From NCBI GenBank assembly GCA_913046365.1, contig CAJWRM010000003.1:107480-171479 (forward strand): DNA of 64,000 nt, given 5' to 3'. Position numbers and translations under genes: made by a program. Shown piece by piece: positions 53,841-62,526 of the stretch. Numbering within the stretch: the stretch's first letter is position 1; each line of letters starts with the position of its first letter. Source of the stretch: an uncultured Flavobacteriales bacterium. GTDB taxonomy: Bacteria; Bacteroidota; Bacteroidia; Flavobacteriales_D; Crocinitomicaceae. The notes below the pieces were generated by a model, which made no database searches, had not been told where the DNA came from, and saw nothing but the letters and a program-made list of their open reading frames with translations.

Positions 53841-56579
53841 TTAAAATTGAAAGCCAACGGACACATTGAAGCGCAGTCCTTGACCAATAAATACTGTTGC
53901 TGAATTGGCATCAAAATCAGCTGAACCATCTAAATGATAATTGTTTCTCGCATCTGAAATATAAATGCTGTTTAATGCATTGAATATATTAGCCTTGAAA
54001 CTGAGCTGGCTCTTTTCAAAGCGAACGGTATACCCTGCGTGAATACTCAAAAGTCCATAAGAGGGAATTCGCCAAGAATCTTTTCCACTTGTCGCACCTG
54101 AGAGCGAATTTGGATTAAAATCACTGTAATACCGATCAAAGAAAGTGTATTTGAGTTTTAAATAGCCATTTTTCACAAAGGCATATCTCAGGCTTGCTGC
54201 ATAAGTAGATTGCGCGGCATCTCCGACGTGAACCCCACGCGCATCGAAAGAAATAGTATCTGAATAGATGACAATATCCTCTTTGGAGTCCCATCTCCAG
54301 TCGCCGATACTTACCATTCCTTCTAAGCTAATTTTTTTATGTAAAATCACCGCAAAATCAGTTTCAATACCCATGTGAATTGCGTCCATTCCTGGTACAT
54401 TTACTCTTATAAATTCAGATGGGTCCAGTGGGTCTGGGACAGATAACCCATAGGGTAAGGGTCTGTTTTCCCATCGGGTAATGTATCCATTGGAGTTTAG
54501 GCTAAAACGTTTAGATCTGAATCCATAACCCATCTCGATAGCCAGAATTTTTTCATTGACTAAGTTGTCAAAAAAGGTATTGGTATTGTTATCCACTACG
54601 TTACTGTATTGTGGCGTTCTATTTAGGTACCCAAGATTCATGAATACGTTAGAGGTTTCAGTCATATTAAAATTGGCACCTGTTTTAAAGGTAAAACCAG
54701 TTCGCGAAATCCAATCCGTCTCATTGTGTTTTAAACCTTCTGAATTCCGTGTATATGTTTGACCGTTATAATTTACAGTGTCAGAATGACCTATCTCTAT
54801 GAGCGTATCACCTACTGTGAGCTGTTTTTTTCGGAAGTAATCAATTCCCTTGTAGAAATTCAATACTGTCGACGCATTTACGAACGCGGTCCATTTTCCC
54901 TTCGAATATTCTGCTTGTCCAAAGGCGCCAGCCCATTGCACAAGTCCATCTCTATGGTTTTGATAAGGGCGATCCTCTCTCGCGATTTTGTCGCCTTCAA
55001 CTTTCATTGTGGTTGAGGCATTTAAATCTGATTCGTTGATAAAGTAATCTCCCCCGAGTAAATCGATTATCTCTGTGTAATGCTCACCTTTATAGTATCT
55101 ATAATCTAAACCACCTGCAATATTCCAAAACTCGTTGGGTTTGTAATCAAATTGGGATAAGCCACCTACCCAAAAGTGATTGTTGACAGAAGCTGAAAGT
55201 ATTTGAGAAGATTTGAGCAAGGTCGGGTCATATGCAGCGTCTGCAGTAGAGTAAACTTGGCCAAATAAGGTCTTGTATTGGTTGTTATATACTATGGTGT
55301 CCCAATCCACTAGCCCTGCTTCATCTCTAATTATTGTTGATGCCGAGTTAAAGTAACGCTGACCACCCCCGCGGCCTATTGAAGTATATGCAATATTAGA
55401 CCAAGATAATTTGTCATTGACTTTCCAAAAGTCTTTGAGTGTAATTTGCGGTTTATGATAATAATTACGTCGCTCGTTGAAGACCTCACCATTTCTATAA
55501 CCCCAATGCTGGTTGAATTGGATTCCTCGATCTCTATCGGCGTCAATTGATGAATCTGCAATACCTACGCTTTGCGCATAATCCGAATTCCAGTATTCAA
55601 TGGGCTGCGAATAAGAACGTTGTCCGTGTTGTTGAGGCGCACCAAAACCACTGAGTGAGACAATGTGATTATTGATTTTTTTTTGGATTTTTAAGTAATA
55701 GAATGCTCCTTGAGTATTGGCTCCGTCAACCCAACCATTGCCTTGTTTATAGGATCCCGAGAAAAGAACTCCCCAACCATTTTTCAAAGTTCCAGACTTA
55801 TAGGAAAGAGAGGTTCTGAGAAAATCTCCTGTTCCATATTCTTGTGCAACACGAATCATTCGTTTACCCCCAGTAGCTTGGGTTAAAATATTCATTGTTC
55901 CCCCAACAGAGGGCATGGCTAATTTTGTTGCACCTAATCCACGCTGTACTTGAATTTGACCAGTAATGGCATCAAGACCGAACCAATTTGACCAATATAC
56001 GGCTCCGTTCTCCATATCATTGACAGGAACTCCGTCAATCATTACACCAACATTTCTTTGGTCAAAACCGCGTATTGTGATTCGGGCATCTCCATCTCCA
56101 CCTCCCTGCTGTGTCGCATGTACTCCTGGGGTGGAATTTAAAATCATCGGTAAATCCTGAGAACCTAGCTCCTCAGCAATCTGTTTCGTAGATATTCTTG
56201 TTACTGCAACAGGAGTTTTTCTGTCGATGGCAAGATTGCCTATCACCTGAACTTCTTCTAGCTCTTGACCTCCACCCACAATAAAATCATAGTTGTTAAA
56301 GCCCGATTTGATATCTAATTCAATGGTTAGTGTATCAAAAGACAGCATCGTGACCATTGCTATGTATTTCCCTGATTCTAGATTATTGAAGATATATTGT
56401 CCATCAAGATTTGAACGAGTCAACAAGGCTTTTTCGTTTTGTTTTTGCAATGAGATTTTGGCACCTACAACAATCCCTCTAGTAAGGGACTCAGATACAT
56501 TTCCTTTGAGCAGTGTTTCCTGCGCGATAATGTTCTGAAGAAAACACAGGAAGATTAATAGCAAAAAGTTTTTCATCAT
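53841..56579 (-). CDS. TonB-dependent outer membrane receptor
   Basis: 912 residues. Signal peptide ending IIAQ; an N-terminal carboxypeptidase-regulatory-like beta domain (about 22-95: KGNVSESLTRGIVVGAKISL...GQYIFNNLESGKY); plug domain (QDLPMILNSTPGVHATQQGGGDGDARITIRGFDQRNVGVMIDGVPVND); and a barrel ending in an aromatic (FNVSVGFQF). No SusD-like partner gene is adjacent. It starts 17 nt after the lamin-tail gene and ends 6 nt before the nuclease gene, so the imported substrate is probably a product of DNA breakdown. Confidence 0.92.
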   Translation of the reverse strand: MMKNFLLLIFLCFLQNIIAQETLLKGNVSESLTRGIVVGAKISLQKQNEKALLTRSNLDGQYIFNNLESGKYIAMVTMLSFDTLTIELDIKSGFNNYDFIVGGGQELEEVQVIGNLAIDRKTPVAVTRISTKQIAEELGSQDLPMILNSTPGVHATQQGGGDGDARITIRGFDQRNVGVMIDGVPVNDMENGAVYWSNWFGLDAITGQIQVQRGLGATKLAMPSVGGTMNILTQATGGKRMIRVAQEYGTGDFLRTSLSYKSGTLKNGWGVLFSGSYKQGNGWVDGANTQGAFYYLKIQKKINNHIVSLSGFGAPQQHGQRSYSQPIEYWNSDYAQSVGIADSSIDADRDRGIQFNQHWGYRNGEVFNERRNYYHKPQITLKDFWKVNDKLSWSNIAYTSIGRGGGQRYFNSASTIIRDEAGLVDWDTIVYNNQYKTLFGQVYSTADAAYDPTLLKSSQILSASVNNHFWVGGLSQFDYKPNEFWNIAGGLDYRYYKGEHYTEIIDLLGGDYFINESDLNASTTMKVEGDKIAREDRPYQNHRDGLVQWAGAFGQAEYSKGKWTAFVNASTVLNFYKGIDYFRKKQLTVGDTLIEIGHSDTVNYNGQTYTRNSEGLKHNETDWISRTGFTFKTGANFNMTETSNVFMNLGYLNRTPQYSNVVDNNTNTFFDNLVNEKILAIEMGYGFRSKRFSLNSNGYITRWENRPLPYGLSVPDPLDPSEFIRVNVPGMDAIHMGIETDFAVILHKKISLEGMVSIGDWRWDSKEDIVIYSDTISFDARGVHVGDAAQSTYAASLRYAFVKNGYLKLKYTFFDRYYSDFNPNSLSGATSGKDSWRIPSYGLLSIHAGYTVRFEKSQLSFKANIFNALNSIYISDARNNYHLDGSADFDANSATVFIGQGLRFNVSVGFQF

Positions 56580-56596
56580 AAGTTCTGTTGTTCAAA

Positions 56597-57595
56597 CTAT
56601 TTGATGACAACCTTACGAATTACTTTTTCACCATTATGGTATTCTAATTTAATGAAATAGACTCCATTTTTCTCATCTAGGTGGATGGTCATATTATTTT
56701 TCGTGTTTATTAGCTTTAATATACCTTTTCCTAGAATGTCGTTAACTTGTATGGAATGTACATCACCAATATTGTCAATATGGAAGATACCATTAGAGGG
56801 GTTAGGATAAATCTCAATATTAGCAACAATCATATTGTCGATATTTCCCGTTGTACATTCACAATCATGTGTACCAAGAGATTCCCAGTTACCATCTAAT
56901 ATTGGATTTCCACTAGAGCCCAAAACAGGATTACCATTTTCATCCACACGTTCAACAACCGCTGGGATAGAATCATATTCCAATAATGGGTCAAAAAATG
57001 AAATCACGGGATTTATTTCACCTCTCAATATCGAAGATTTTCGAATCATTGAATGGTCTTTGGTTACCTCTAAGCCTGCCCCAGTGTATGGAAAATCACT
57101 TGTCCAAGCAACTCCTGGATCTTCGCCAATTTTTCCAAAGATATCCACAAGCATGGCGTTATTTATGTCATTTACAGATCCTTTTGCTAAAACAAGTGCA
57201 TCATTTCCATTGAAATACCATGCATTTGAAGTATTATATTCGGGACAATAAAAAGCATCTGCTTTCACCTGAAGTGAATCCCATATCGGAGCCTCTTGTC
57301 CTTCTCCATTTTCGTCAAGCTTTTCCAAAACACCTACGTGAACATCTCCTGCCGCAACTGTTCCTGTCAATTGAATAGCATTTCCTGAGCTAGCACTCGT
57401 TGAACCATTGGAATAACGAATCACCATGTAGGCACTTAAATCAATCGGTGCATCAGTGGGGTTATAAATTTCTAGGGCTTTGTTGTTTGACCAACCTTCA
57501 ACATACTCTGAAATGAAAAGATCATTACAATCTGTCAATTGAGCAAACGAAAAAGTAGATATTAAAAGGGTAAACGCAGGTAAAATTTTATTCAT
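56597..57595 (-). CDS. Type IX-secreted lamin-tail domain protein
   Basis: 332 residues from the ATG at 57595 (MNKILPAFTLLISTFSFAQ, a signal peptide); a longer in-frame start at 57631 adds only a hydrophilic stretch and was rejected. The mature N-terminus is a lamin-tail domain (LFISEYVEGWSNNKALEIYNPTDAPIDLSAYMVI). The C-terminus (EIYPNPSNGIFHI...GVYFIKLEYHNGEKVIRKVVIK) is a type IX sorting domain. Lamin-tail domains are common in extracellular nucleases such as ExeM-type proteins, but no nuclease domain is seen here. First gene of the five-gene operon. Confidence 0.88.
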   Translation of the reverse strand: MNKILPAFTLLISTFSFAQLTDCNDLFISEYVEGWSNNKALEIYNPTDAPIDLSAYMVIRYSNGSTSASSGNAIQLTGTVAAGDVHVGVLEKLDENGEGQEAPIWDSLQVKADAFYCPEYNTSNAWYFNGNDALVLAKGSVNDINNAMLVDIFGKIGEDPGVAWTSDFPYTGAGLEVTKDHSMIRKSSILRGEINPVISFFDPLLEYDSIPAVVERVDENGNPVLGSSGNPILDGNWESLGTHDCECTTGNIDNMIVANIEIYPNPSNGIFHIDNIGDVHSIQVNDILGKGILKLINTKNNMTIHLDEKNGVYFIKLEYHNGEKVIRKVVIK

Positions 57596-57628
57596 GGTTT
57601 CGTTATTTAGTTCAGTTTCGTAATGAAT

Positions 57629-57636
57629 CAAAAATA
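57629..57636 (-). promoter_or_regulatory. Predicted -7 element of the candidate DNA-use operon
   Basis: TATTTTTG on the minus strand fits TAnnTTTG and lies about 33 nt before the lamin-tail gene start. No clear -33 element at 19 nt. Confidence 0.4.
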
Positions 57637-57759
57637 CAAAAAATAAGTTCTAGGATTTGGCCTAGTTTAATTTTCTGTCATTATATATTCGTTAACTTGT
57701 TTTAAAGTTTATAATTTGATTGAAAAGTTATTCCTCATTACCTTCACGAAAAAAAGTAT

Positions 57760-59907
57760 ATGACAATAAGATTTAGCCTATTAATCTTTATAACCTCAAG
57801 TTTTAACCTGTTTTCTCAGGAAGAAATAACTGTTGAGAAAATTTGGAAGTATTACAATTACTACCCGAATTGGGCAGAGGGATATAATGCGATGTCAGAT
57901 GGAGTATCTTATTCTGTTCGCGAAAGTGACAACTCTATTGTAAAAAGAAGTTTTGAGCGAAAGAATAAGGAGGAACTTATTTTTAAACCAAGTGGTGATT
58001 TTACTTATGATGGATATGAATTTAATGCCGACGAATCTAAGATTTTGTTTCTCACAGATGTAAAAAATATTTATCGATACAGCTACAGTGCTAATTATTA
58101 CTTATTCGATAGAGAAACATCAAAAGTACAACCATTAGATGAAAAACGTCAGCCTCAAACGCTTGCGGAATATTCACCGGATGGAAATCAGGTATCGTAT
58201 ATCTATGAGAATAATATTTACGTCAAAAATCTAAAAACAGGTATTGTAACTGAATTGACACGTGATGGAGAAAAAAATGACATAATCAATGGTACAACAG
58301 ATTGGGTGTATGAGGAAGAATTTGCCTTTATTAAGGCATATGATTGGTCTCCTGATAGCAAGTATATTGCTTATTTGAAATTTGATGAGCGTCAGGTTAA
58401 AGAATTCAGCATGACATTTTATAATGAATTGTATCCAGAGTCCTATGATTTTAAATATCCTAAAGCGGGAGAAGAAAATAGTAAGGTAAGTGTCCATATT
58501 GCTGATATTGAGAGTGGGAAGGAGCAGGAAATTTTTATTGGTCAATATGAGTACATTCCGAGAATGGAGTGGTCTCCTTCCAATAATGAATTGATATTGC
58601 AATCAATGAATCGCCATCAAAGTAGTCTCAAATATCATTTGGTCGACCTTAAAGACGATATTTGGGGACCCTCAGTAATTTTTGAGGAAAAATCGGAAAC
58701 ATATGTTGATGTTGATGACAACTTGGTCTTTCTTAAAGACGGGAACTCTATCCTTAGAACTAGTGAGATTGATGGGTATAAACACATTTATAAACTTTCA
58801 TTTGATGGTACTCATACGCAAGTCACTTCAGGCAAATGGGATGTAATAGATTTTTTAGGACTCGATACGAAATCCAATACGATTTATTATTCATCATGTG
58901 AACCTCATGCCACACAGAAATCAGTTTACGGCATACAGGTGAATGGTAAAAACAAAAAAGAGCTTACGACTGCAAAGGGTTACAATGATGCTGAATTCTT
59001 GAAAGGGATGAAGTATTTTATTCATACGTATTCGAATGCAAATACGCCGCCAGTAATTTCATTAAGAAATGCGAAAGGGAAATTAATAGAAACCCTGGAA
59101 GACAATAGTCGTCTAGCTAAACTACTAAGCTCATCTTATGCGCTTTCGCCCAAAACTTTTGCAACCATCGAAACTGATAATGCAATCCTCAATACATGGA
59201 TGATACTTCCACATGACTTTGATTCAACAAAAAAGTATCCTGTTTATTTTAACGTTTATGGTGGTCCTGGCCATAATGAGGTGCTAGATTCTTGGGACGG
59301 AAGTGATTATATGTACCACCAGCTTTTAGCGCAACAGGGCTATATTGTGTTTTGTGTTGATCCAAGAGGAACTATGTATCGGGGCACTGAGTTTAAAAAA
59401 AGTACCTATCTGGAGTTAGGAAAATTAGAGACGGAAGATATTTTAAATTGTGCCAAAGCTTTGGGTGAATATTCTTGGATTGATAAGAACCGAATGGGAA
59501 TCATGGGGTGGAGCTACGGAGGTTTTATGTCTTCTCTAGCAATAACCAAGGGAGCTGATCTTTTTAAAATGGCTATTGCCGTTGCACCCGTTACAAGCTG
59601 GAGATATTACGACAATATTTATACGGAGCGATTTATGCGCACTCCTCAGGAAAATGCGAAAGGATATGATGATAATAGTCCGATCAATCATGTTGCAAAA
59701 CTCAAAGGGAACTATCTCTTGATTCATGGTGCAGCTGATGACAATGTGCATTATCAAAACACTATGGAGATGGTAAATGCTATGGTTGCTGCCAATAAGC
59801 AGTTTGACTTATTTATATACCCGAACAAAAATCACGGAATATATGGCGGAAATACGAGAAATCATTTATTTCAAATGATGTTTGATTATATCCTTGAGAA
59901 TCTTTAA
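57760..59907 (+). CDS. Dipeptidyl peptidase IV-type serine peptidase (S9B)
   Basis: 715 residues. Signal peptide, then an eight-bladed beta-propeller region (DWVYEEEFAFIKAYDWSPDSKYIAYLKFDE with the Glu pair that binds the peptide N-terminus), then the alpha/beta hydrolase. Catalytic Ser585 in GWSYGG, Asp660 in AADDNVH, His692 in NKNHGIYG; the spacing matches DPP IV. It removes X-Pro dipeptides from peptides in the periplasm. It is a single gene divergent from the DNA-use operon with a 164-nt gap. Confidence 0.94.
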   Translation: MTIRFSLLIFITSSFNLFSQEEITVEKIWKYYNYYPNWAEGYNAMSDGVSYSVRESDNSIVKRSFERKNKEELIFKPSGDFTYDGYEFNADESKILFLTDVKNIYRYSYSANYYLFDRETSKVQPLDEKRQPQTLAEYSPDGNQVSYIYENNIYVKNLKTGIVTELTRDGEKNDIINGTTDWVYEEEFAFIKAYDWSPDSKYIAYLKFDERQVKEFSMTFYNELYPESYDFKYPKAGEENSKVSVHIADIESGKEQEIFIGQYEYIPRMEWSPSNNELILQSMNRHQSSLKYHLVDLKDDIWGPSVIFEEKSETYVDVDDNLVFLKDGNSILRTSEIDGYKHIYKLSFDGTHTQVTSGKWDVIDFLGLDTKSNTIYYSSCEPHATQKSVYGIQVNGKNKKELTTAKGYNDAEFLKGMKYFIHTYSNANTPPVISLRNAKGKLIETLEDNSRLAKLLSSSYALSPKTFATIETDNAILNTWMILPHDFDSTKKYPVYFNVYGGPGHNEVLDSWDGSDYMYHQLLAQQGYIVFCVDPRGTMYRGTEFKKSTYLELGKLETEDILNCAKALGEYSWIDKNRMGIMGWSYGGFMSSLAITKGADLFKMAIAVAPVTSWRYYDNIYTERFMRTPQENAKGYDDNSPINHVAKLKGNYLLIHGAADDNVHYQNTMEMVNAMVAANKQFDLFIYPNKNHGIYGGNTRNHLFQMMFDYILENL

Positions 59908-59979
59908 CGAAATTGAAACCTTTCTGTAAATTTCAAGTATAGGTTAGTCCGTGTGTTTTTATAAAACAGGTCTTTTTTG

Positions 59980-59987
59980 TATTTTTG
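59980..59987 (+). promoter_or_regulatory. Predicted -7 element of gltA
   Basis: TATTTTTG fits TAnnTTTG, about 40 nt before the gltA ATG. A T-run near 59956 is the only candidate for the -33 element. Confidence 0.45.
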
Positions 59988-60026
59988 CACCCGGAATTAT
60001 TCTAAACCTAAAGAACTAAACGTAAT

Positions 60027-61313
60027 ATGAGTCAAACAGCCAAGATAGTATTAAATGAAAATGAGCATGATTTACCAGTTGTGACTGGTTCGGAAAATGA
60101 AAATGCCATTGATATTTCAAAACTCAGAGCGTCAACTGGTTATATTACTATCGATCCAGGATATAAAAATACTGGTGCTACGACTAGTGCTATTACATTT
60201 TTAGACGGAGAAAAAGGAATTCTTCGCTACAGAGGATACCCAATTGAGCAGTTGGCTGCAAATGCTTCTTTTATGGAGGTTGCCTATTTGTTAATATATG
60301 GGGAGCTACCAAATGCAGTAGAACTTCAGCTTTTTGAAGGAAGTATCAAAAGACATACCTTGGTTCATGAGGACATGAAGCGTTTTTTTGAGGCATATCC
60401 AGCAAAAGCGCATCCGATGGGAGTTCTTTCTTCCATGGTTTCTTCTTTTGCTACATTCTATCCGGAATCTCAAAATCCAGATCGGAATTCTGAGGCTATC
60501 AATCTTACGATTCATAGGTTGATTGCAAAGCTTCCTACATTGGCTGCATGGTCTTACAAGAACTCCATGAGGCATCCATTTATGTATCCAAAAAATCATT
60601 TGAATTATTGTGAGAACTTCTTAAATATGATGTTTGCAATGCCAACAGAGGACTACAATATCGATCCTGTAATTGCTGATGCCATTAACAAACTTCTTAT
60701 TCTTCATGCTGATCACGAACAAAATTGTTCTACTTCAACGGTTAGAATTGTTGGTTCTTCGCAAGCCAATCTATATTCTTCTATCTCTGCTGGTATTTGT
60801 GCCTTGTGGGGCCCCCTTCATGGTGGAGCAAATCAAAAGGTAATTGAGATGCTTTTGAAAATTCATATTGACGGCGGAAATGTTGACAAGTGGGTTGAAA
60901 AAGCGAAAGACAAAAATGACCCATTCAGGTTAATGGGATTTGGTCATAGGGTATACAAAAACTTTGATCCGAGAGCGAAAATAATCAAGAAATCTTGTGA
61001 TGATGTCCTAGAAAAACTTGGAGTAGATGACCCTCTTCTTGATATTGCGAAGAAGCTAGAAAAAGTAGCACTTGAGGACGAATACTTTAAAGAAAGAAAT
61101 TTATATCCGAATGTTGATTTCTATTCGGGAATCATATATAAAGCATTGAGAATTCCAACAGAAATGTTTACAGTTATGTTTGCGATTGGTCGTTTACCAG
61201 GATGGATTGCACAGTGGAAAGAAATGACTGAAAATGGAGAGCCAATCGGTCGTCCAAGACAAATCTATACTGGACATGGAAATAGGGATTATGTTGACGT
61301 GGCTAAACGGTAA
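60027..61313 (+). CDS. gltA: Citrate synthase
   Basis: 428 residues, hexameric type II size. Motifs: FLDGEKGILRYRGYPIEQLA, HADHEQNCSTSTVR with the first catalytic His, GPLHGGANQKV with the second, and MGFGHRVYKNFDPRAKI with the catalytic region; the C-terminus has RPRQIYTG. It starts the TCA cycle from oxaloacetate and acetyl-CoA, supplied by the pyruvate dehydrogenase whose E1 beta gene is at 10905. It ends 3 nt from the convergent methyltransferase. Confidence 0.97.
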   Translation: MSQTAKIVLNENEHDLPVVTGSENENAIDISKLRASTGYITIDPGYKNTGATTSAITFLDGEKGILRYRGYPIEQLAANASFMEVAYLLIYGELPNAVELQLFEGSIKRHTLVHEDMKRFFEAYPAKAHPMGVLSSMVSSFATFYPESQNPDRNSEAINLTIHRLIAKLPTLAAWSYKNSMRHPFMYPKNHLNYCENFLNMMFAMPTEDYNIDPVIADAINKLLILHADHEQNCSTSTVRIVGSSQANLYSSISAGICALWGPLHGGANQKVIEMLLKIHIDGGNVDKWVEKAKDKNDPFRLMGFGHRVYKNFDPRAKIIKKSCDDVLEKLGVDDPLLDIAKKLEKVALEDEYFKERNLYPNVDFYSGIIYKALRIPTEMFTVMFAIGRLPGWIAQWKEMTENGEPIGRPRQIYTGHGNRDYVDVAKR

Positions 61314-61316
61314 ACA

Positions 61317-62489
61317 TCAGCCTAAATTTTCTACACGCTTACCTTCGAATAATTCATAGAACCGAAAGCTGCAATCCAGGTTTCCGTTGTATACTCGGAC
61401 TTTTCGCGAAGGCTTTAAGCCAATTGATTTTAGTCCTTCGACACTAGATGAGATAATACAGGCTGTACCTTCTTTAATCTCATGCTTCAGCCATGAACCA
61501 ATATTTTGGTAGAGTTCCTCAACATCAGCTTCCATTCGAACATCATAAGGAGGGTTTGATAAAATAAATACCGGAGAATTCTCTGGTTGCACCTCATCAA
61601 ATGGTTTTGGGCTAACCTTTACAAATCTCCCAAAGCTAAAAGTCCGAAGATTCCTTCTTGATTTTAGGACCATTTCATCTGAAATGTCAGAACCCATAAT
61701 TTCGCAAGGTAGACTTCTAACAATTCGTGTGGCATCTGCATATGTTTTTTCCCAAAGGGCTTCATCAAAATTCTTAAAGTTCTTGAATGCATAGTGTTGT
61801 CGCTCTATGTTTGATGGTATACCTGAAGCAAGTAATGCTGCTTCAATTAAAAATGTGCCTGACCCACAAAATGGGTCTATGAAAGTTGTTTTTCGATCCC
61901 AACCTGACATTCTGATTAAACTCGCTGCTACCACCTCGTTGATAGGAGCATCCCCAGCGGTACTCCTATATCCTCTTTGAAATAAAGGATTACCACTAGT
62001 ATTTACTGAAATAGTTGCCTCATAATTATTGATGTAGAGATCAAGCATTACCTGCGGTCTCTTGAGCTCAACATCTGGTCTATTGCCATCCTTTTCTCTG
62101 AAATGATCAACAACGGCATCTTTTAGCAATAAATTGGGGTAGTGCGTACTCGTAAATAAATCTGAGAATATTGCGCCACGGACTGCGAAGGTTTTTCTTA
62201 CATCAAAAAAGTTAGACCAATTTATTTTTAAGGCTTGTCTGTAGAGGTCATCTTCTGATTTAATTTTGAATGTCGTGATTTCAACTAATATCGAAATGGC
62301 GCAGCGTAAATGGAGGTTTAAAAAGTACACATCTTTCCAATTCCCCTTTAGCTGAACTGCCCGATTGAGTTTTGTTATTTTTTTATATCCGAGTTCATGG
62401 AGTTCCTCTATAAGCGTTTCTTCAAATCCAAAAAAACATTTAACCGTAAGCGTTAATTCTTTAGAGAAACCTTGAATTGTCCCACTCAT
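61317..62489 (-). CDS. RlmL-like 23S rRNA (guanine-N2)-methyltransferase (THUMP/SAM)
   Basis: 390 residues from the ATG at 62489 (MSGTIQGFSKELTLTVKCFFGFEETLIEEL); an in-frame start at 62525 adds 12 residues and would touch the divergent gene, so I prefer the shorter one. N-terminal THUMP region, then the SAM fold with DPFCGSGTFLIEAALLASGI and the catalytic LSNPPYDVRM. This matches the N-terminal half of RlmL, which methylates G2445 of 23S rRNA. It is divergent from the patatin gene, the starts being 37 nt apart. Confidence 0.88.
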   Translation of the reverse strand: MSGTIQGFSKELTLTVKCFFGFEETLIEELHELGYKKITKLNRAVQLKGNWKDVYFLNLHLRCAISILVEITTFKIKSEDDLYRQALKINWSNFFDVRKTFAVRGAIFSDLFTSTHYPNLLLKDAVVDHFREKDGNRPDVELKRPQVMLDLYINNYEATISVNTSGNPLFQRGYRSTAGDAPINEVVAASLIRMSGWDRKTTFIDPFCGSGTFLIEAALLASGIPSNIERQHYAFKNFKNFDEALWEKTYADATRIVRSLPCEIMGSDISDEMVLKSRRNLRTFSFGRFVKVSPKPFDEVQPENSPVFILSNPPYDVRMEADVEELYQNIGSWLKHEIKEGTACIISSSVEGLKSIGLKPSRKVRVYNGNLDCSFRFYELFEGKRVENLG

Positions 62490-62526
62490 TTTATCTAATT
62501 TTATAATTCTTCTACAAAAGAACACA

